DNA of 64,000 nucleotides from Streptosporangium sp. NBC_01755 (GCF_035917995.1 NZ_CP109131.1:6200001-6264000), one strand, 5' to 3'; positions 35,341 to 43,985 are shown, numbered from the stretch's first letter. Made by a program: numbers and translations. The notes: a model not told the origin generated them from the letters alone.

Positions 35341-35440
35341 GGACGCCGCCGGATCCGGCGAGACCCGCCGGGCCACCGTGCCCGGGTCCTTCTGGCCGAG
35401 GTTCTTCGTGCCCGGGTCCTTCCGCCGAGGCGCTCCGTGC

Positions 35441-36109
35441 TCAGGTCTCCTCGGCGAACCGCTCGGTCTTGTCGGTGTCGCCCGCGACGAGCAGGATGTC
35501 GCCGCTCTGGACCACCGTCTCCGAGGTGGCGTAGGTGAACCCGCCGCCGGGCTTCTTGATACCGACCACGGTGACCCCGTACTCGCCGCGAATGCCCAGC
35601 TGTCCCAGGCTCTTGCCGTCCGCCCACTCGGGCGCCATGGTCTTGATCAGGGCGTAGCCCTCGTCGACCTCCAGATAGTCGAGCATCCGCCCGATGACCA
35701 GGTGCGCGACCCGCTCGCCCATGTCGTGTTCCGGCTGTACCACGCGGTGCGCGCCGACCCGCTGCAGGATCCGGCTGTGCTGCAGGCTGATCGACTTGGC
35801 CCAGATGTCCGGCACCCCCAGGTCGGTCAGGACCGAGGTGGTCAGGATGCTCGCCTCGATGTCGGTGCCGATGCCGACCACGGCCCGGCCGAACTCCCCG
35901 ATGCCGAGCTGCCGGAGGGTGTCCGGGTCAGTGGAGTCCGCGCACACCACGTGGGTGAGCCTGCCGGAGAAGTGCTGAACGTTCTTGGGGTCGTTGTCCA
36001 CCCCGAGCACCTCGACGTCGCGGCTCACCAGTTCCGCCGCGAGAGCGCCGCCGAACCGCCCGAGACCGATGACCACGACCGCTTCGCCGCGGCTCTTCTT
36101 GTCAACCAA
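35441..36109 (-). CDS. Potassium channel regulatory subunit (KtrA/TrkA type)
   Basis: A 222-residue cytoplasmic protein with an N-terminal Rossmann RCK_N domain (VVVIGLGRFGGALAAEL, then the acidic ligand position in EVLGVDNDPKNVQ) and a C-terminal RCK_C domain (KSLGQLGIRGEYGVTVVGIKK...GDILLVAGDTDKTERF). It binds nucleotides and gates the potassium translocator encoded upstream. It starts at TTG 36109, overlapping the end of the channel gene by eight bases, so the two are coupled. It matches KtrA more closely than the tandem-domain TrkA of enteric bacteria. Confidence 0.92.
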   Translation of the reverse strand: MVDKKSRGEAVVVIGLGRFGGALAAELVSRDVEVLGVDNDPKNVQHFSGRLTHVVCADSTDPDTLRQLGIGEFGRAVVGIGTDIEASILTTSVLTDLGVPDIWAKSISLQHSRILQRVGAHRVVQPEHDMGERVAHLVIGRMLDYLEVDEGYALIKTMAPEWADGKSLGQLGIRGEYGVTVVGIKKPGGGFTYATSETVVQSGDILLVAGDTDKTERFAEET

Positions 36110-37442
36110 CGAGGGGACGCTCCTCTGGATATCGGAACCGACGGGTCTGGACGTGCAGTGCCAGCGCGGCGCCCAGGGTCACCGGGCCGAGCCGCCCGAC
36201 GAACATCAGGACGGTCAGGATCAGGTGCCCCGCGGTGCCGACGTCGGCGGTGATCCCCGTCGACAGCCCGACCGTGCCGAAGGCGGAGATCACCTCGAAC
36301 AGTACGCGGTCGAGCTTGAAGGGGGTCACCGTCATCATCGCGAACGTTCCCACCGCGACCGACGCCACGCTCAGCAGCGCGATCGTCAGGGCCTGGCGCT
36401 GGAGCTGCTCGGGGACGCGGCGGCGGCCCGCCGAGACGTCGGGCTCGCCGCGCAGCTCGGCGAGGATCACGAAGCCCAGAAGTGCGAACGTCGTCACCTT
36501 GATGCCGCCCGCGGTGCCCGCGCTGCCCGCACCGATGAACATCAGCACGTCGCTGATCAGCCAGGAGTTCTCGCTCATCTGGGAGGTGTCCACGGAGTTC
36601 AGGCCGCCGCTGCGGGTCATCGTGCTGTGGAAGAACCCGGCCATGATCCGTAGTCCCGGAGAGAGGCCCCCTATCGTGCCGGGGTTGTTCCATTCGATGA
36701 CGGTGACGGCCAGCGTCCCGCCGAGCAGCAGCACCGCGGTCATCCACAGCGTGATCTTGGTGTGCAGCGTCCAGCGCGACGGGCGACGCCAGTTCTCCCG
36801 CAGGACGGCGTAGACCGGGAAGCCGAGACCTCCGGCGATCACCGCCAGCGCGAGCGGGAGGCAGATCCACGGGTCGGTGACGAACCCCATGACGCTGTCC
36901 GACCAGAGGGCGAACCCGGCATTGGTAAATGCTGAGATTGCATGAAAAATCCCGTAATAGATGGCGAGGCCGACAGGATCCCCGTACCCGATCACGAAGC
37001 GGGCGGCGAGCGCCGCGGCGGTCAGCACCTCGGCTACCAGCGTGATCTTGGCGACTCCCACGATCAGTCGTCGCACGTCGCCGGCCCCGAGGGTCTTGGT
37101 CTCGGCCTGGGTGTTGAGGCGGGCGCGCAGGCCGAGCTTGCCGGAGACGATCAGGGCCAGGATCGAGGAGAGCGTCATGATCCCGAAGCCGCCGATCTGC
37201 ATCAGCACCATGAGCACGATCTCGCCGAAGAGCGACCAGTGCGCCGCGGTGTCGTGCATGGCCAGCCCGGTCACGCACACCGCGGAGGTGGCGGTGAACA
37301 GGGCCGATGTCCACGAGGCGTGCTGGCCCCCCTCGACCGCCACCGGCAGCGACAGCAGCACCGTACCGGTGAGGACCACGGCCAGGAACGCCACCACGAC
37401 GACTCTGGACGGGGTGTTGATCTGGTCGAGGAGGTTCTTCAC
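36102..37442 (-). CDS. Potassium uptake translocator (KtrB/TrkH type)
   Basis: A 446-residue membrane protein with four pore repeats. The selectivity-filter segments are TATSAVCVTGLA, FHAISAFTNAGFAL, FHSTMTRSGGLNSVD and VISAFGTVGLSTGI, each with the conserved glycine. About eight membrane helices plus pore loops. The GTG at 37442 (MKNLLDQINTPSRVVVV) is chosen because the upstream in-frame stretch is Arg-rich, with no conserved character. It imports K+ (with Na+ or H+) and is regulated by the coupled KtrA-like subunit. Confidence 0.92.
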   Translation of the reverse strand: MKNLLDQINTPSRVVVVAFLAVVLTGTVLLSLPVAVEGGQHASWTSALFTATSAVCVTGLAMHDTAAHWSLFGEIVLMVLMQIGGFGIMTLSSILALIVSGKLGLRARLNTQAETKTLGAGDVRRLIVGVAKITLVAEVLTAAALAARFVIGYGDPVGLAIYYGIFHAISAFTNAGFALWSDSVMGFVTDPWICLPLALAVIAGGLGFPVYAVLRENWRRPSRWTLHTKITLWMTAVLLLGGTLAVTVIEWNNPGTIGGLSPGLRIMAGFFHSTMTRSGGLNSVDTSQMSENSWLISDVLMFIGAGSAGTAGGIKVTTFALLGFVILAELRGEPDVSAGRRRVPEQLQRQALTIALLSVASVAVGTFAMMTVTPFKLDRVLFEVISAFGTVGLSTGITADVGTAGHLILTVLMFVGRLGPVTLGAALALHVQTRRFRYPEERPLVG

Positions 37443-37555
37443 AGGGGGTGAGGATACTTCTTCGAGGGGCGGCGATAGGCCTGTCGGCCCTCGATACCCG
37501 ACGCCGTCTCGCCGGATCGGTTCATGACGCCGTCTCCCGGTGCCGCGGATGCGGC

Positions 37556-37587
37556 GCGGGAACGCGGGAACGCGGGAACGCGAGAAC
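37556..37587. repeat. Four 8-bp tandem repeats (GCGGGAAC)
   Basis: GCGGGAAC is repeated three times exactly and once as GCGAGAAC, in the divergent promoter region between the potassium transporter and coxD. It lies about 15 bases upstream of the proposed coxD -10, near the -35 position. Confidence 0.8.
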
Positions 37588-37601
37588 GTGGCCACCGGGC
37601 G

Positions 37602-37607
37602 TAACCT
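37602..37607 (+). promoter_or_regulatory. -10 element before coxD
   Basis: TAACCT ends six bases before GTG 37614, again without a ribosome site. It favours 37614 over GTG 37611 as the start. Confidence 0.45.
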
Positions 37608-37610
37608 GAG

Positions 37611-38513
37611 GTGGTGGCGGTCAGGCGGACAATCGAGGCATCTGATGTGCGGTCACCCGCGCAGCTGGCGGAGCTGCTCGACGAGCAGTCGTATCTGGCC
37701 GACACCGGGCTCGCCACGGCTGCCTTTCTCGCGCTGCGGATGGGGCGCCCGTTGCTCCTCGAAGGCGAGGCCGGCGTCGGCAAGACCGAGCTGGCCAGGA
37801 CCCTGGCCACGCTGCTCGGGGCGCCGCTGATCCGCCTGCAGTGCTACGAGGGGCTGGATGCCTCCCAGGCGCTCTACGACTGGGACTTCGCCCGCCAGCT
37901 GCTGCACCTGAAGGCGGCGGAGGCCGGTGGGATCACCGACGCCGCCCGGCTGGAGGGGGAGGTCTACGACCGGAGGTTCCTGATCGCCAGGCCGCTGCTG
38001 AAGGCGGTCGAGACCCAGCCCTCGGTACTGCTCATCGACGAGGTCGACCGCGCCGACGTGGAGTTCGAGGCGATCCTGCTGGAGGTGCTCTCGGACTTCG
38101 CGATCTCCATCCCCGAGCTCGGCACGGTCCGCGCCGCGAGGCCGCCGGTGGTCGTACTGACCTCCAACCGCACCCGCGAGGTACACGACGCCCTGAAACG
38201 GCGCTGCCTCTACCACTGGCTGGAACACCCCTCCTTCGAGCGGGAGGTGGCGATCCTGCGCAGGCGGCTCCCCGGCTGTTCCGCGATCCTGGCCGAGCAG
38301 GTCGCCCACGCGACGGGACGGCTCCGCGAGGTCGATCTGATCAAGTCGCCGGGGATCGCCGAGACCCTCGACTGGACCGAGGCCCTGCTGGCCCTGGGGG
38401 CTCGCGAGCTCGACCCCGATCTGGCGGCCGCCACGCTGGGCGCCCTGCTCAAGCACAGGGAGGACCACGCGGCGGTGCTCGGGAACGGATTCTTCGGTGC
38501 GGCCCGGCGCTGA
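37611..38513 (+). CDS. MoxR-type AAA+ ATPase, CoxD-like
   Basis: A 300-residue AAA+ protein with Walker A LLLEGEAGVGKTELA, Walker B VLLIDEVDRAD and the RCLYHWLEHPSFERE arginine/sensor region. It resembles CoxD, the chaperone-like ATPase that works with a VWA protein to mature the Mo-Cu or Mo-S centre of CO dehydrogenase and related molybdenum hydroxylases. The next genes encode a CoxE-like VWA protein, an XdhC/CoxF-like protein and a MocA-like nucleotidyltransferase, which supports this. GTG 37611 or 37614 is the start. Its 3' end overlaps the VWA gene by 17 bases. Confidence 0.85.
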   Translation: MVAVRRTIEASDVRSPAQLAELLDEQSYLADTGLATAAFLALRMGRPLLLEGEAGVGKTELARTLATLLGAPLIRLQCYEGLDASQALYDWDFARQLLHLKAAEAGGITDAARLEGEVYDRRFLIARPLLKAVETQPSVLLIDEVDRADVEFEAILLEVLSDFAISIPELGTVRAARPPVVVLTSNRTREVHDALKRRCLYHWLEHPSFEREVAILRRRLPGCSAILAEQVAHATGRLREVDLIKSPGIAETLDWTEALLALGARELDPDLAAATLGALLKHREDHAAVLGNGFFGAARR

Positions 38514-39726
38514 CGGCCCCGGTTTCCCCGCCGGTGCGATCGGTCCCGCGGTGGGCCTGAACGGTGCCCCGGCGGATCGGGGCCCCGGTCGGCCGCCCGC
38601 CAGGAGCGACGGCGCCTTCCCCGTCGCGGGGATCGGCGAGGATCTGGTCGCGGTCATGACCGGTTTCGCCAGGACCCTGCGGGCCGCGGGGGTGCCCGCC
38701 GACCACGAGCGGACCCAGGGCCTGCTCCGCGCCCTGTCCCACCTGGACGCGATGGAACCCGCCGGCGTCTACTGGGCGGGCAGGCTCACGCTGTGCGCCT
38801 CCGCCGATGACCTGCCCCGTTATGACCGGGTCTTCGCGGCCTACTTCGCAGGGCGGCGCGCGGTCCGCGCGAGATCGACGGCGATCACCGTCACCCGGAA
38901 CGTCGCGACATCGCCGCAGACCGGTCCCGATCCAAAGGAGGGCGACGAGAGCCCCGCTCTCGCGGCGACCGCGAGCGCGACGGAGGTGCTGCGCACCCGG
39001 AACGTGGCCAGGATGACGGGGCCGGAACTGGCCGAGGTGCACCGGCTGCTCGCCCTGCTGCGGGTGGGCCGGGAGCGGCGTCGGTCGCGACGTTTCAAAC
39101 CCTCGCGCCGAGGGCGACTGGACGGCGGGGCGACGATCCGCGAGACCCTGCGCAGGGGCGGCGAGATCGCCGGGCTCCGCTACCGCGCGCACCGGACCAG
39201 GCCCCGCAGGGTGGTGCTGCTGGTCGACGTCAGCGGCTCGATGACCCCGTACGCGGACTCGCTGCTCCGCCTCGCCCATGCGCTGGTCAGGTCGGAACCC
39301 CGGGCCACCGAGGTGTTCAGCGCGGGTACCCGGCTGACCCGGATCACCGCCGAGCTGCGCCACCGTGATCCGGCCGCCGCCATGAACGCCGTCTCCCACG
39401 CCATTCCCGACTGGAGCGGCGGCACCCGGCTGGGTGAGGAGCTCCGGCGGCTCCTGGCGCTGAACGACGCGGCCGGCGCGACAGTGGTGATCGCCTCCGA
39501 CGGGTGGGAGCGCGGCGACGTCTCGCTGCTGGGAGCGGAGATGGCCAGACTGTCGCGGACGGCACACCGGGTGATCTGGGTGAACCCGCACAAGGGGCAG
39601 GAGGGCTACCAGCCGCTCACCGCCGGTATGCGTGCGGCCCTTCCGCACATCGACGACTTCGTGGCCGGGCACAGCCTGGCCGCCTTCGAAGAGCTGGCAA
39701 TGCTGCTGGGAGGCACACGTGCGTGA
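38497..39726 (+). CDS. VWA-domain protein, CoxE-like
   Basis: A 409-residue protein. Residues 1-45 are low-complexity Gly/Pro. The middle is helical (DLVAVMTGFARTLRAAGVPADHERTQ), and the C-terminal VWA fold has the metal-site motif VVLLVDVSGSMTPYADSLLR (DxSxS), followed by FSAGTRLTRIT and VVIASDGWERGD. In the Cox system this protein partners the CoxD ATPase for cofactor insertion. The start is uncertain: GTG 38497 overlaps coxD, while the conserved part begins near residue 45. Confidence 0.85.
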   Translation: MRPGADGPGFPAGAIGPAVGLNGAPADRGPGRPPARSDGAFPVAGIGEDLVAVMTGFARTLRAAGVPADHERTQGLLRALSHLDAMEPAGVYWAGRLTLCASADDLPRYDRVFAAYFAGRRAVRARSTAITVTRNVATSPQTGPDPKEGDESPALAATASATEVLRTRNVARMTGPELAEVHRLLALLRVGRERRRSRRFKPSRRGRLDGGATIRETLRRGGEIAGLRYRAHRTRPRRVVLLVDVSGSMTPYADSLLRLAHALVRSEPRATEVFSAGTRLTRITAELRHRDPAAAMNAVSHAIPDWSGGTRLGEELRRLLALNDAAGATVVIASDGWERGDVSLLGAEMARLSRTAHRVIWVNPHKGQEGYQPLTAGMRAALPHIDDFVAGHSLAAFEELAMLLGGTRA

Positions 39727-40861
39727 TGTTCTGTCGCAGGTCCTGCGCTGGTGGGAGACAGGAGAGACGTTCGGCCTGGCCACCGTGGTCGACACCTTCC
39801 GCAGCGCCCCCCGGCCGCCGGGGGCGTCCATGGCGGTGCTCGGTAACGAGGCGGAGGGCAGCGTCTCGGGCGGCTGCGTCGAGGGAGCCGTCTACGAGCT
39901 GGCCCAGGAGGTGGTCTCCTCCGGCACACCCGTCCTGCAGCGGTACGGCGTGAGCGACGACGACGCCTTCTCCGTCGGCCTGACCTGCGGCGGCATCCTG
40001 GACGTGTTCGTCGAACCGGTCTCCAGAGAGACCTTCCCCGAGCTGGGCTCGGTCGCCGCCTCGGTGCTCGGGCACGAGCCGGTGGCGGTGGCGACGGTTC
40101 TGTCCGGGCCGGGCACGGTGGGTACCCGCCGGGTGATCTGGCCGGACCGTTCCTCGGGCTCGCTGGGGGGGAGCCGGCTGAACGAGGCGGTGGACGACGA
40201 CGTACGGGGCATGCTGGCGCAGGGGCTGACGGGCGTCCGCAGGTACGGGGCCCGGGGGGAGCGGCGGCTCGACGAGCTGTCGGTCTTCGTCCAGTCCTTT
40301 GCGCCGCCGCCCCGGATGCTGGTCTTCGGCGCGATCGACTTCGCCGCCGCGGTCGCCAGGATCGGCAAGTTCCTCGGCTACCACGTGGTCGTGTGCGACG
40401 CCCGGCCGGTCTTCACCACGGCCAAGCGCTTCCCCGAGGCCGACGAGGTGATCGTCAAGTGGCCGCACGACTACCTCACCTCGACCACCGTGGACGAGCG
40501 GACCGCGATCTGCGTGCTCACCCACGACCCCAAGTTCGACGTCCCCCTGCTGGAGGTGGCCCTGCGCACCCCGGCGGGCTATGTCGGCGCCATGGGATCG
40601 CGCCGCACGCACGAGGACCGGCTGGCCCGGCTCGCGCAGGCGGGGCTGGGGGAGGCCGAGCTGAAACGGCTCCGCTCGCCGATCGGCCTGGACCTGGGGG
40701 CGCGTACGCCCGAGGAGACCGCGGTCTCCATCGCCGCCGAGCTGATCCAGCTGCGCTGGGGCGGCTCGGGCCGGCCATTGACCGGCGGCTCCGGCCGGAT
40801 CCACGGCGATGGCCCGGTTCACGGTGCCGGCCCGGTTCACGGTGATGGACCCGGCGCATGA
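39719..40861 (+). CDS. XdhC/CoxF-family molybdenum cofactor maturation protein
   Basis: A 380-residue protein. The N-terminal XdhC_CoxI domain has the motif RSAPRPPGASMAVLGNEAEGSVSGGCVEG, written here in parts: PGASMAVLG and GSVSGGCVE. The C-terminal Rossmann domain has VFGAIDFAAAVARIGKFLGY and GYVGAMGSRRTHEDR. XdhC proteins bind molybdenum cofactor, promote its sulfuration and insert it into xanthine-dehydrogenase-type enzymes. GTG 39719 is fixed by GGGAGG five bases upstream and overlaps the VWA stop by eight bases. The last 25 residues are a repeat tail (HGDGPVHGAGPVHGDGPG) made by an 18-base tandem repeat. Confidence 0.9.
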   Translation: MRDVLSQVLRWWETGETFGLATVVDTFRSAPRPPGASMAVLGNEAEGSVSGGCVEGAVYELAQEVVSSGTPVLQRYGVSDDDAFSVGLTCGGILDVFVEPVSRETFPELGSVAASVLGHEPVAVATVLSGPGTVGTRRVIWPDRSSGSLGGSRLNEAVDDDVRGMLAQGLTGVRRYGARGERRLDELSVFVQSFAPPPRMLVFGAIDFAAAVARIGKFLGYHVVVCDARPVFTTAKRFPEADEVIVKWPHDYLTSTTVDERTAICVLTHDPKFDVPLLEVALRTPAGYVGAMGSRRTHEDRLARLAQAGLGEAELKRLRSPIGLDLGARTPEETAVSIAAELIQLRWGGSGRPLTGGSGRIHGDGPVHGAGPVHGDGPGA

Positions 40862-41511
40862 GTACGGCCGGAGAGGTGCCGGGGGAAACCACCGAGGAGG
40901 GATCCGCGGGAACGGCGAGCGCGGGGCTGCTGCTGGCCGCCGGGTCCGGCTCGCGGCTCGGCACGCCGAAGGCACTGGTGGAGTTCGGCGGGGAGCGGCT
41001 GGTGGACCGGGGGGTCAGGGTGCTCCGGGACGGCGGCTGCCGGCCCGTGGTCGTGGTGCTCGGGGCGGCCGCCGTCCGGGTGCCGGGGGCAGTGACCGTC
41101 CGCAACCCGGAGTGGAGTTCGGGGATGGGCTCCTCGCTCAGGGCCGGTCTGGGCGCGATCCCCGTCACCGCCGAGCATGTGGTGATCACCCTGGTGGACC
41201 AGCCGTTCGTCGGCCCGGCGGCGGTGGAGCGGCTCATCCAGGCCGCGCGGCAGGGCGCCTCGGTCGCCGTCGCCACCTACGGCGGGGCGCGGCGGAACCC
41301 GGTGCTGATCGCCAGGGAGCACTTCGAGGAGGTCTTCCGGCTCGCGACCGGCGACGCCGGAGCCCGCCCGTTCCTGAAGGCCCATCCCGAGCTGGTCGTC
41401 GCGGTCCGCTGCGACGATGTGGCGGACCCCGCCGACATCGACACCCCGGCGGACCTGCTGGCGTTACAGGCCCGTTCCGACCTCGCCGCCCGAGCCGCCC
41501 GACCCCGCTGA
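40858..41511 (+). CDS. Molybdenum cofactor nucleotidyltransferase (MocA-like)
   Basis: A 217-residue NTP-transferase. The nucleotide-binding motif is LLLAAGSGSRLGTPKALVEFGG, here as LLLAAGSGSRLGTPKAL, with EWSSGMGSSLRAGL, VDQPFVGP and RRNPVLIAREHF, the MocA/MobA-like pattern. MocA makes molybdopterin cytosine dinucleotide, the cofactor form used by CO dehydrogenase and related aerobic hydroxylases. It overlaps xdhC by ATGA, completing a four-gene accessory operon. The enzyme these genes serve is not in the window. Confidence 0.88.
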   Translation: MSTAGEVPGETTEEGSAGTASAGLLLAAGSGSRLGTPKALVEFGGERLVDRGVRVLRDGGCRPVVVVLGAAAVRVPGAVTVRNPEWSSGMGSSLRAGLGAIPVTAEHVVITLVDQPFVGPAAVERLIQAARQGASVAVATYGGARRNPVLIAREHFEEVFRLATGDAGARPFLKAHPELVVAVRCDDVADPADIDTPADLLALQARSDLAARAARPR

Positions 41512-41533
41512 CCCCGGCAGGTCCGCCGGGGTC
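41510..41533 (+). terminator. Hairpin after the mocA-like gene
   Basis: GACCCCGGC-AGGTCC-GCCGGGGTC is a perfect 9-bp stem at the stop codon of the last gene of the accessory operon. Confidence 0.7.
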
Positions 41534-41677
41534 ACCTGCCGGCGCCACCTGCCCGTTCCGGCCTCATTGGTCTCATCGGCCTTACCGGCCAAGACCCCGA
41601 TCCCGCTGAGTCCCGAACAGGCGGACCTGTCGGTGCTACGGGGCCGTTCCTGTCTCGCCGCCCGAGCCCGCTGGGTG

Positions 41678-42595
41678 TTATTTATCTGGTTCGTCTGATC
41701 TCTGTGGGCTCAGGCGCAGCGAGGCGACGGCGGCGCGGTGGTCGCTGCCCGCGGCCCGCTCGACGCCCGCGCCGGTGGCGGTCAGGCCGCGGTAGAGGAT
41801 GTGGTCGGGGCGGGTGACGGGGAAGGACGCGGGCCAGGTGAAGCCGAACCCCGTACCGGCCTCCTGCTGGGCGTCCGACAGCGGCGGCACCAGGCCGGAG
41901 CGCTTGCGGTCGGTGGTGGCGGTGTTGAGGTCGCCGAGCAGGAGCAGACGCGCGCTGTCGTCCCTGTCGATCATCTTGCGGGCGTGGGCGAGGGTCTCGT
42001 CACGCTGCGCGGTATGGCCCGGCCGGGCGGAGGCGAGGTGCATGACGTAAACGGTCAGCCTCCCCTTGGGGGTCACGACCACGGCCCGAAGCGCCCGCGC
42101 CCAGTCGAGGCCGATGTCGGCCTTGCGGGCCTCGGCGATCGGGAATCGGCTCCACAGGCCGACCGTGGCGATCCGGTAGCGGTGGGGGAAGCGGTCGTCG
42201 AGGACCTTCGCCGCCGGGCCTCCGGGGGTCAGCTCCTGCACCGCGACCAGGTCACGGCCCTTGGAGACCGACCGTACGGCCTCGGCCGAGTCGGCGTTCG
42301 CCGCGCCCACGTTGAGCGTGGCGACCGACAGGTCGCTGGGGCCGCCGGGCGGGCTGCGCAGCAGCGCCGGGCCGAACATGAGGCCCCAGACGGTCGCCGG
42401 GAGCAGTGCCGCGAAGATCACCTGCCACGAGCGGGTGGCCAGCGCGCAGACCAGCAGGACGGGTACGGCGACGCCGAGCCAGGGAAGGAGGCTCTCCAGC
42501 ACGGGGGTGAATCCGCCCAGCTCCGGTAGGAGCCGGTGCCCTCCGAGGGTCAGGGCCAGCACTCCCGCCACCACGACGATCGATCGCCTCAGCAC
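41678..42595 (-). CDS. Membrane-anchored endonuclease/exonuclease/phosphatase-family protein
   Basis: A 305-residue protein. Three membrane helices fill the first 80 residues, followed by an extracytoplasmic EEP domain: VATLNVGAAN, VAVQELTPGG (metal Glu), VYVMHLASARPG, LLLGDLNTA (catalytic Asp and Asn), RPDHILYRG and the final SDHRAAVASL. EEP enzymes cleave phosphodiesters in nucleic acids, lipids or inositol phosphates; this membrane-anchored form is common in actinomycetes and its substrate is unknown. It is convergent with the accessory operon. Confidence 0.85.
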   Translation of the reverse strand: MLRRSIVVVAGVLALTLGGHRLLPELGGFTPVLESLLPWLGVAVPVLLVCALATRSWQVIFAALLPATVWGLMFGPALLRSPPGGPSDLSVATLNVGAANADSAEAVRSVSKGRDLVAVQELTPGGPAAKVLDDRFPHRYRIATVGLWSRFPIAEARKADIGLDWARALRAVVVTPKGRLTVYVMHLASARPGHTAQRDETLAHARKMIDRDDSARLLLLGDLNTATTDRKRSGLVPPLSDAQQEAGTGFGFTWPASFPVTRPDHILYRGLTATGAGVERAAGSDHRAAVASLRLSPQRSDEPDK

Positions 42596-42756
42596 ACCCC
42601 TCCTCGTCCCCCTCGAAGATCCCCTACCCCGGAATGCGTAGGTTACCGGCCCGGCGGTGCGGGGCTTGGTGCTTCGGCGGTGAGTCGATAGCCTTTGTTA
42701 CCGAGGCAACGGAACAACATTCGGTTTCGTCGGCGCTGCGGAAGGACGATCTCACG

Positions 42757-43797
42757 ATGCGTATCGGTATGGCCCTGAGCTACTCGGGGGGCTTCAAGGA
42801 GACGGTGGCCGAACTGGCCGACTACGAAAAGGCCGGTCTCGACATCGTCTTCGTCGCCGAGGCCTACAGCTTCGACGCGGTCAGCCAGATGGGCTACATC
42901 GCGGCCAAGACCGAGAGGCTGCAGATCGCCTCCGGCATCCTGCCGATCTACTCCCGGACCCCGGCCCTGCTGGCCATGACCGCGGCGGGTCTGGACTACG
43001 TCTCCGACGGCCGCTTCACCCTCGGCCTGGGCGCCTCGGGGCCGCAGGTCATCGAGGGCTTCCACGGTGTCCCGTACAACGCCCCGCTCGGACGCACCCG
43101 CGAGGTCATCGAGATCTGCCGTCAGGTGTGGCGGCGTGAGCGCCTGAACTACGAGGGCAGGCACTACACCGTGCCGCTCCCCGCGGGCCAGGGGACCGGC
43201 CTCGGCAAGCCGCTGAAGCTCATCAACCACCCGCTCCGCGACCGCATCCCCGTCGTGATCGCCGCCATCGGCCCCAAGAACGTCGAGCTGGCCGCCGAGC
43301 TGGCCGAGGGCTGGGAGCCGATCTTCTACATGCCGGAGAAGGCCGCCGACGTCTGGGGCGCCTCCCTGGCGGCGGGCCGGGCCAAGCGGGACCCGGCCCT
43401 GGGCGAGCTGGACGTGATCGCCCAGGCATCGCTGGCCATCGGCGACGACGTCTCGGACTGGCTGGAGCTGGGCCGCCCGATGGCCGCCCTCTACATCGGC
43501 GGCATGGGCGCCAAGGGCAAGAACTTCTACAACGACCTCGCCCGCCGCTACGGCTACGAGAAGGAGGCCGAGCAGATCCAGAATCTCTACCTCGACGGCA
43601 AGAAGGACGAGGCCGCCGCGCTCGTCCCACAGGAGCTGCTGGAGAAGATGTCCCTGATCGGCTCCGAGGGGCACGTCCGCGAGCGCCTCCAGGCGATGCG
43701 GGAGTCGGGCGTCACGACGATCAACGTCGCCCCGCTCGGCCGTACGCACGAGGAGCGCGTCCGGCTCATCGAGAAGGTCAGGGGCCTCGCGTCCTGA
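42757..43797 (+). CDS. LLM-class (F420-dependent type) flavin oxidoreductase
   Basis: A 346-residue luciferase-like monooxygenase-fold protein. It begins MRIGMALSYSGGFKETVAEL and continues with VFVAEAYSFDAVSQMG, RLQIASGILPIYSRTPALLAM, DGRFTLGLGASGPQVIEGFHG and PVVIAAIGPKNVELAAELAEGW, all typical of actinobacterial LLM oxidoreductases that use F420 or FMN. ATG 42757 is preferred, with GGAAGGA about eight bases upstream; the frame extends further upstream but without conserved sequence. The substrate is unknown. No F420 synthesis gene is present nearby. Confidence 0.9.
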   Translation: MRIGMALSYSGGFKETVAELADYEKAGLDIVFVAEAYSFDAVSQMGYIAAKTERLQIASGILPIYSRTPALLAMTAAGLDYVSDGRFTLGLGASGPQVIEGFHGVPYNAPLGRTREVIEICRQVWRRERLNYEGRHYTVPLPAGQGTGLGKPLKLINHPLRDRIPVVIAAIGPKNVELAAELAEGWEPIFYMPEKAADVWGASLAAGRAKRDPALGELDVIAQASLAIGDDVSDWLELGRPMAALYIGGMGAKGKNFYNDLARRYGYEKEAEQIQNLYLDGKKDEAAALVPQELLEKMSLIGSEGHVRERLQAMRESGVTTINVAPLGRTHEERVRLIEKVRGLAS

Positions 43798-43943
43798 CCT
43801 TTCACGACCGCGCCGGTGGCGTAAGGCGGGCGGGCGAACCCGACCTGGTCCACCCTGGTGAATCCGGTGGTGTCGTCGGCCGCGGCGGGACTCCCGGCTG
43901 ACACGAGTGCGAAGAGGGCTACGGCGGCGAGAATGCGTCGCAT
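43587..43943 (-). CDS. Small secreted protein ORF overlapping the LLM gene in antisense
   Basis: The first 49 codons lie in the gap after the LLM gene and look real: AGGAG five bases before ATG, then the signal peptide MRRILAAVALFALVSAG with a likely cut after SPAAA, then DDTTGFTRVDQVGFARPPYAT. From 43797 down the frame continues for 69 codons antisense to the LLM gene, with Arg/Ser-rich composition typical of a shadow frame. Most likely a secreted-protein gene lost its 3' part and now reads into its neighbour. Family not recognised. A palindromic operator candidate lies 24 bases upstream. Confidence 0.45.
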   Translation of the reverse strand: MRRILAAVALFALVSAGSPAAADDTTGFTRVDQVGFARPPYATGAVVKGQDARPLTFSMSRTRSSCVRPSGATLIVVTPDSRIAWRRSRTCPSEPIRDIFSSSSCGTSAAASSFLPSR

Positions 43944-43966
43944 CGGCGCTCCTGGTAGGGGGGAAA

Positions 43967-43985
43967 GTTAGGAAAGCTTCCTAAC
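43967..43985. promoter_or_regulatory. Palindrome, candidate operator (1)
   Basis: GTTAGGAA-AGC-TTCCTAAC, an exact 8-bp inverted repeat with a 3-base spacer, between the divergent secreted ORF and pepQ. The form and size fit a dimeric repressor site. The regulator is not identified. Confidence 0.6.
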
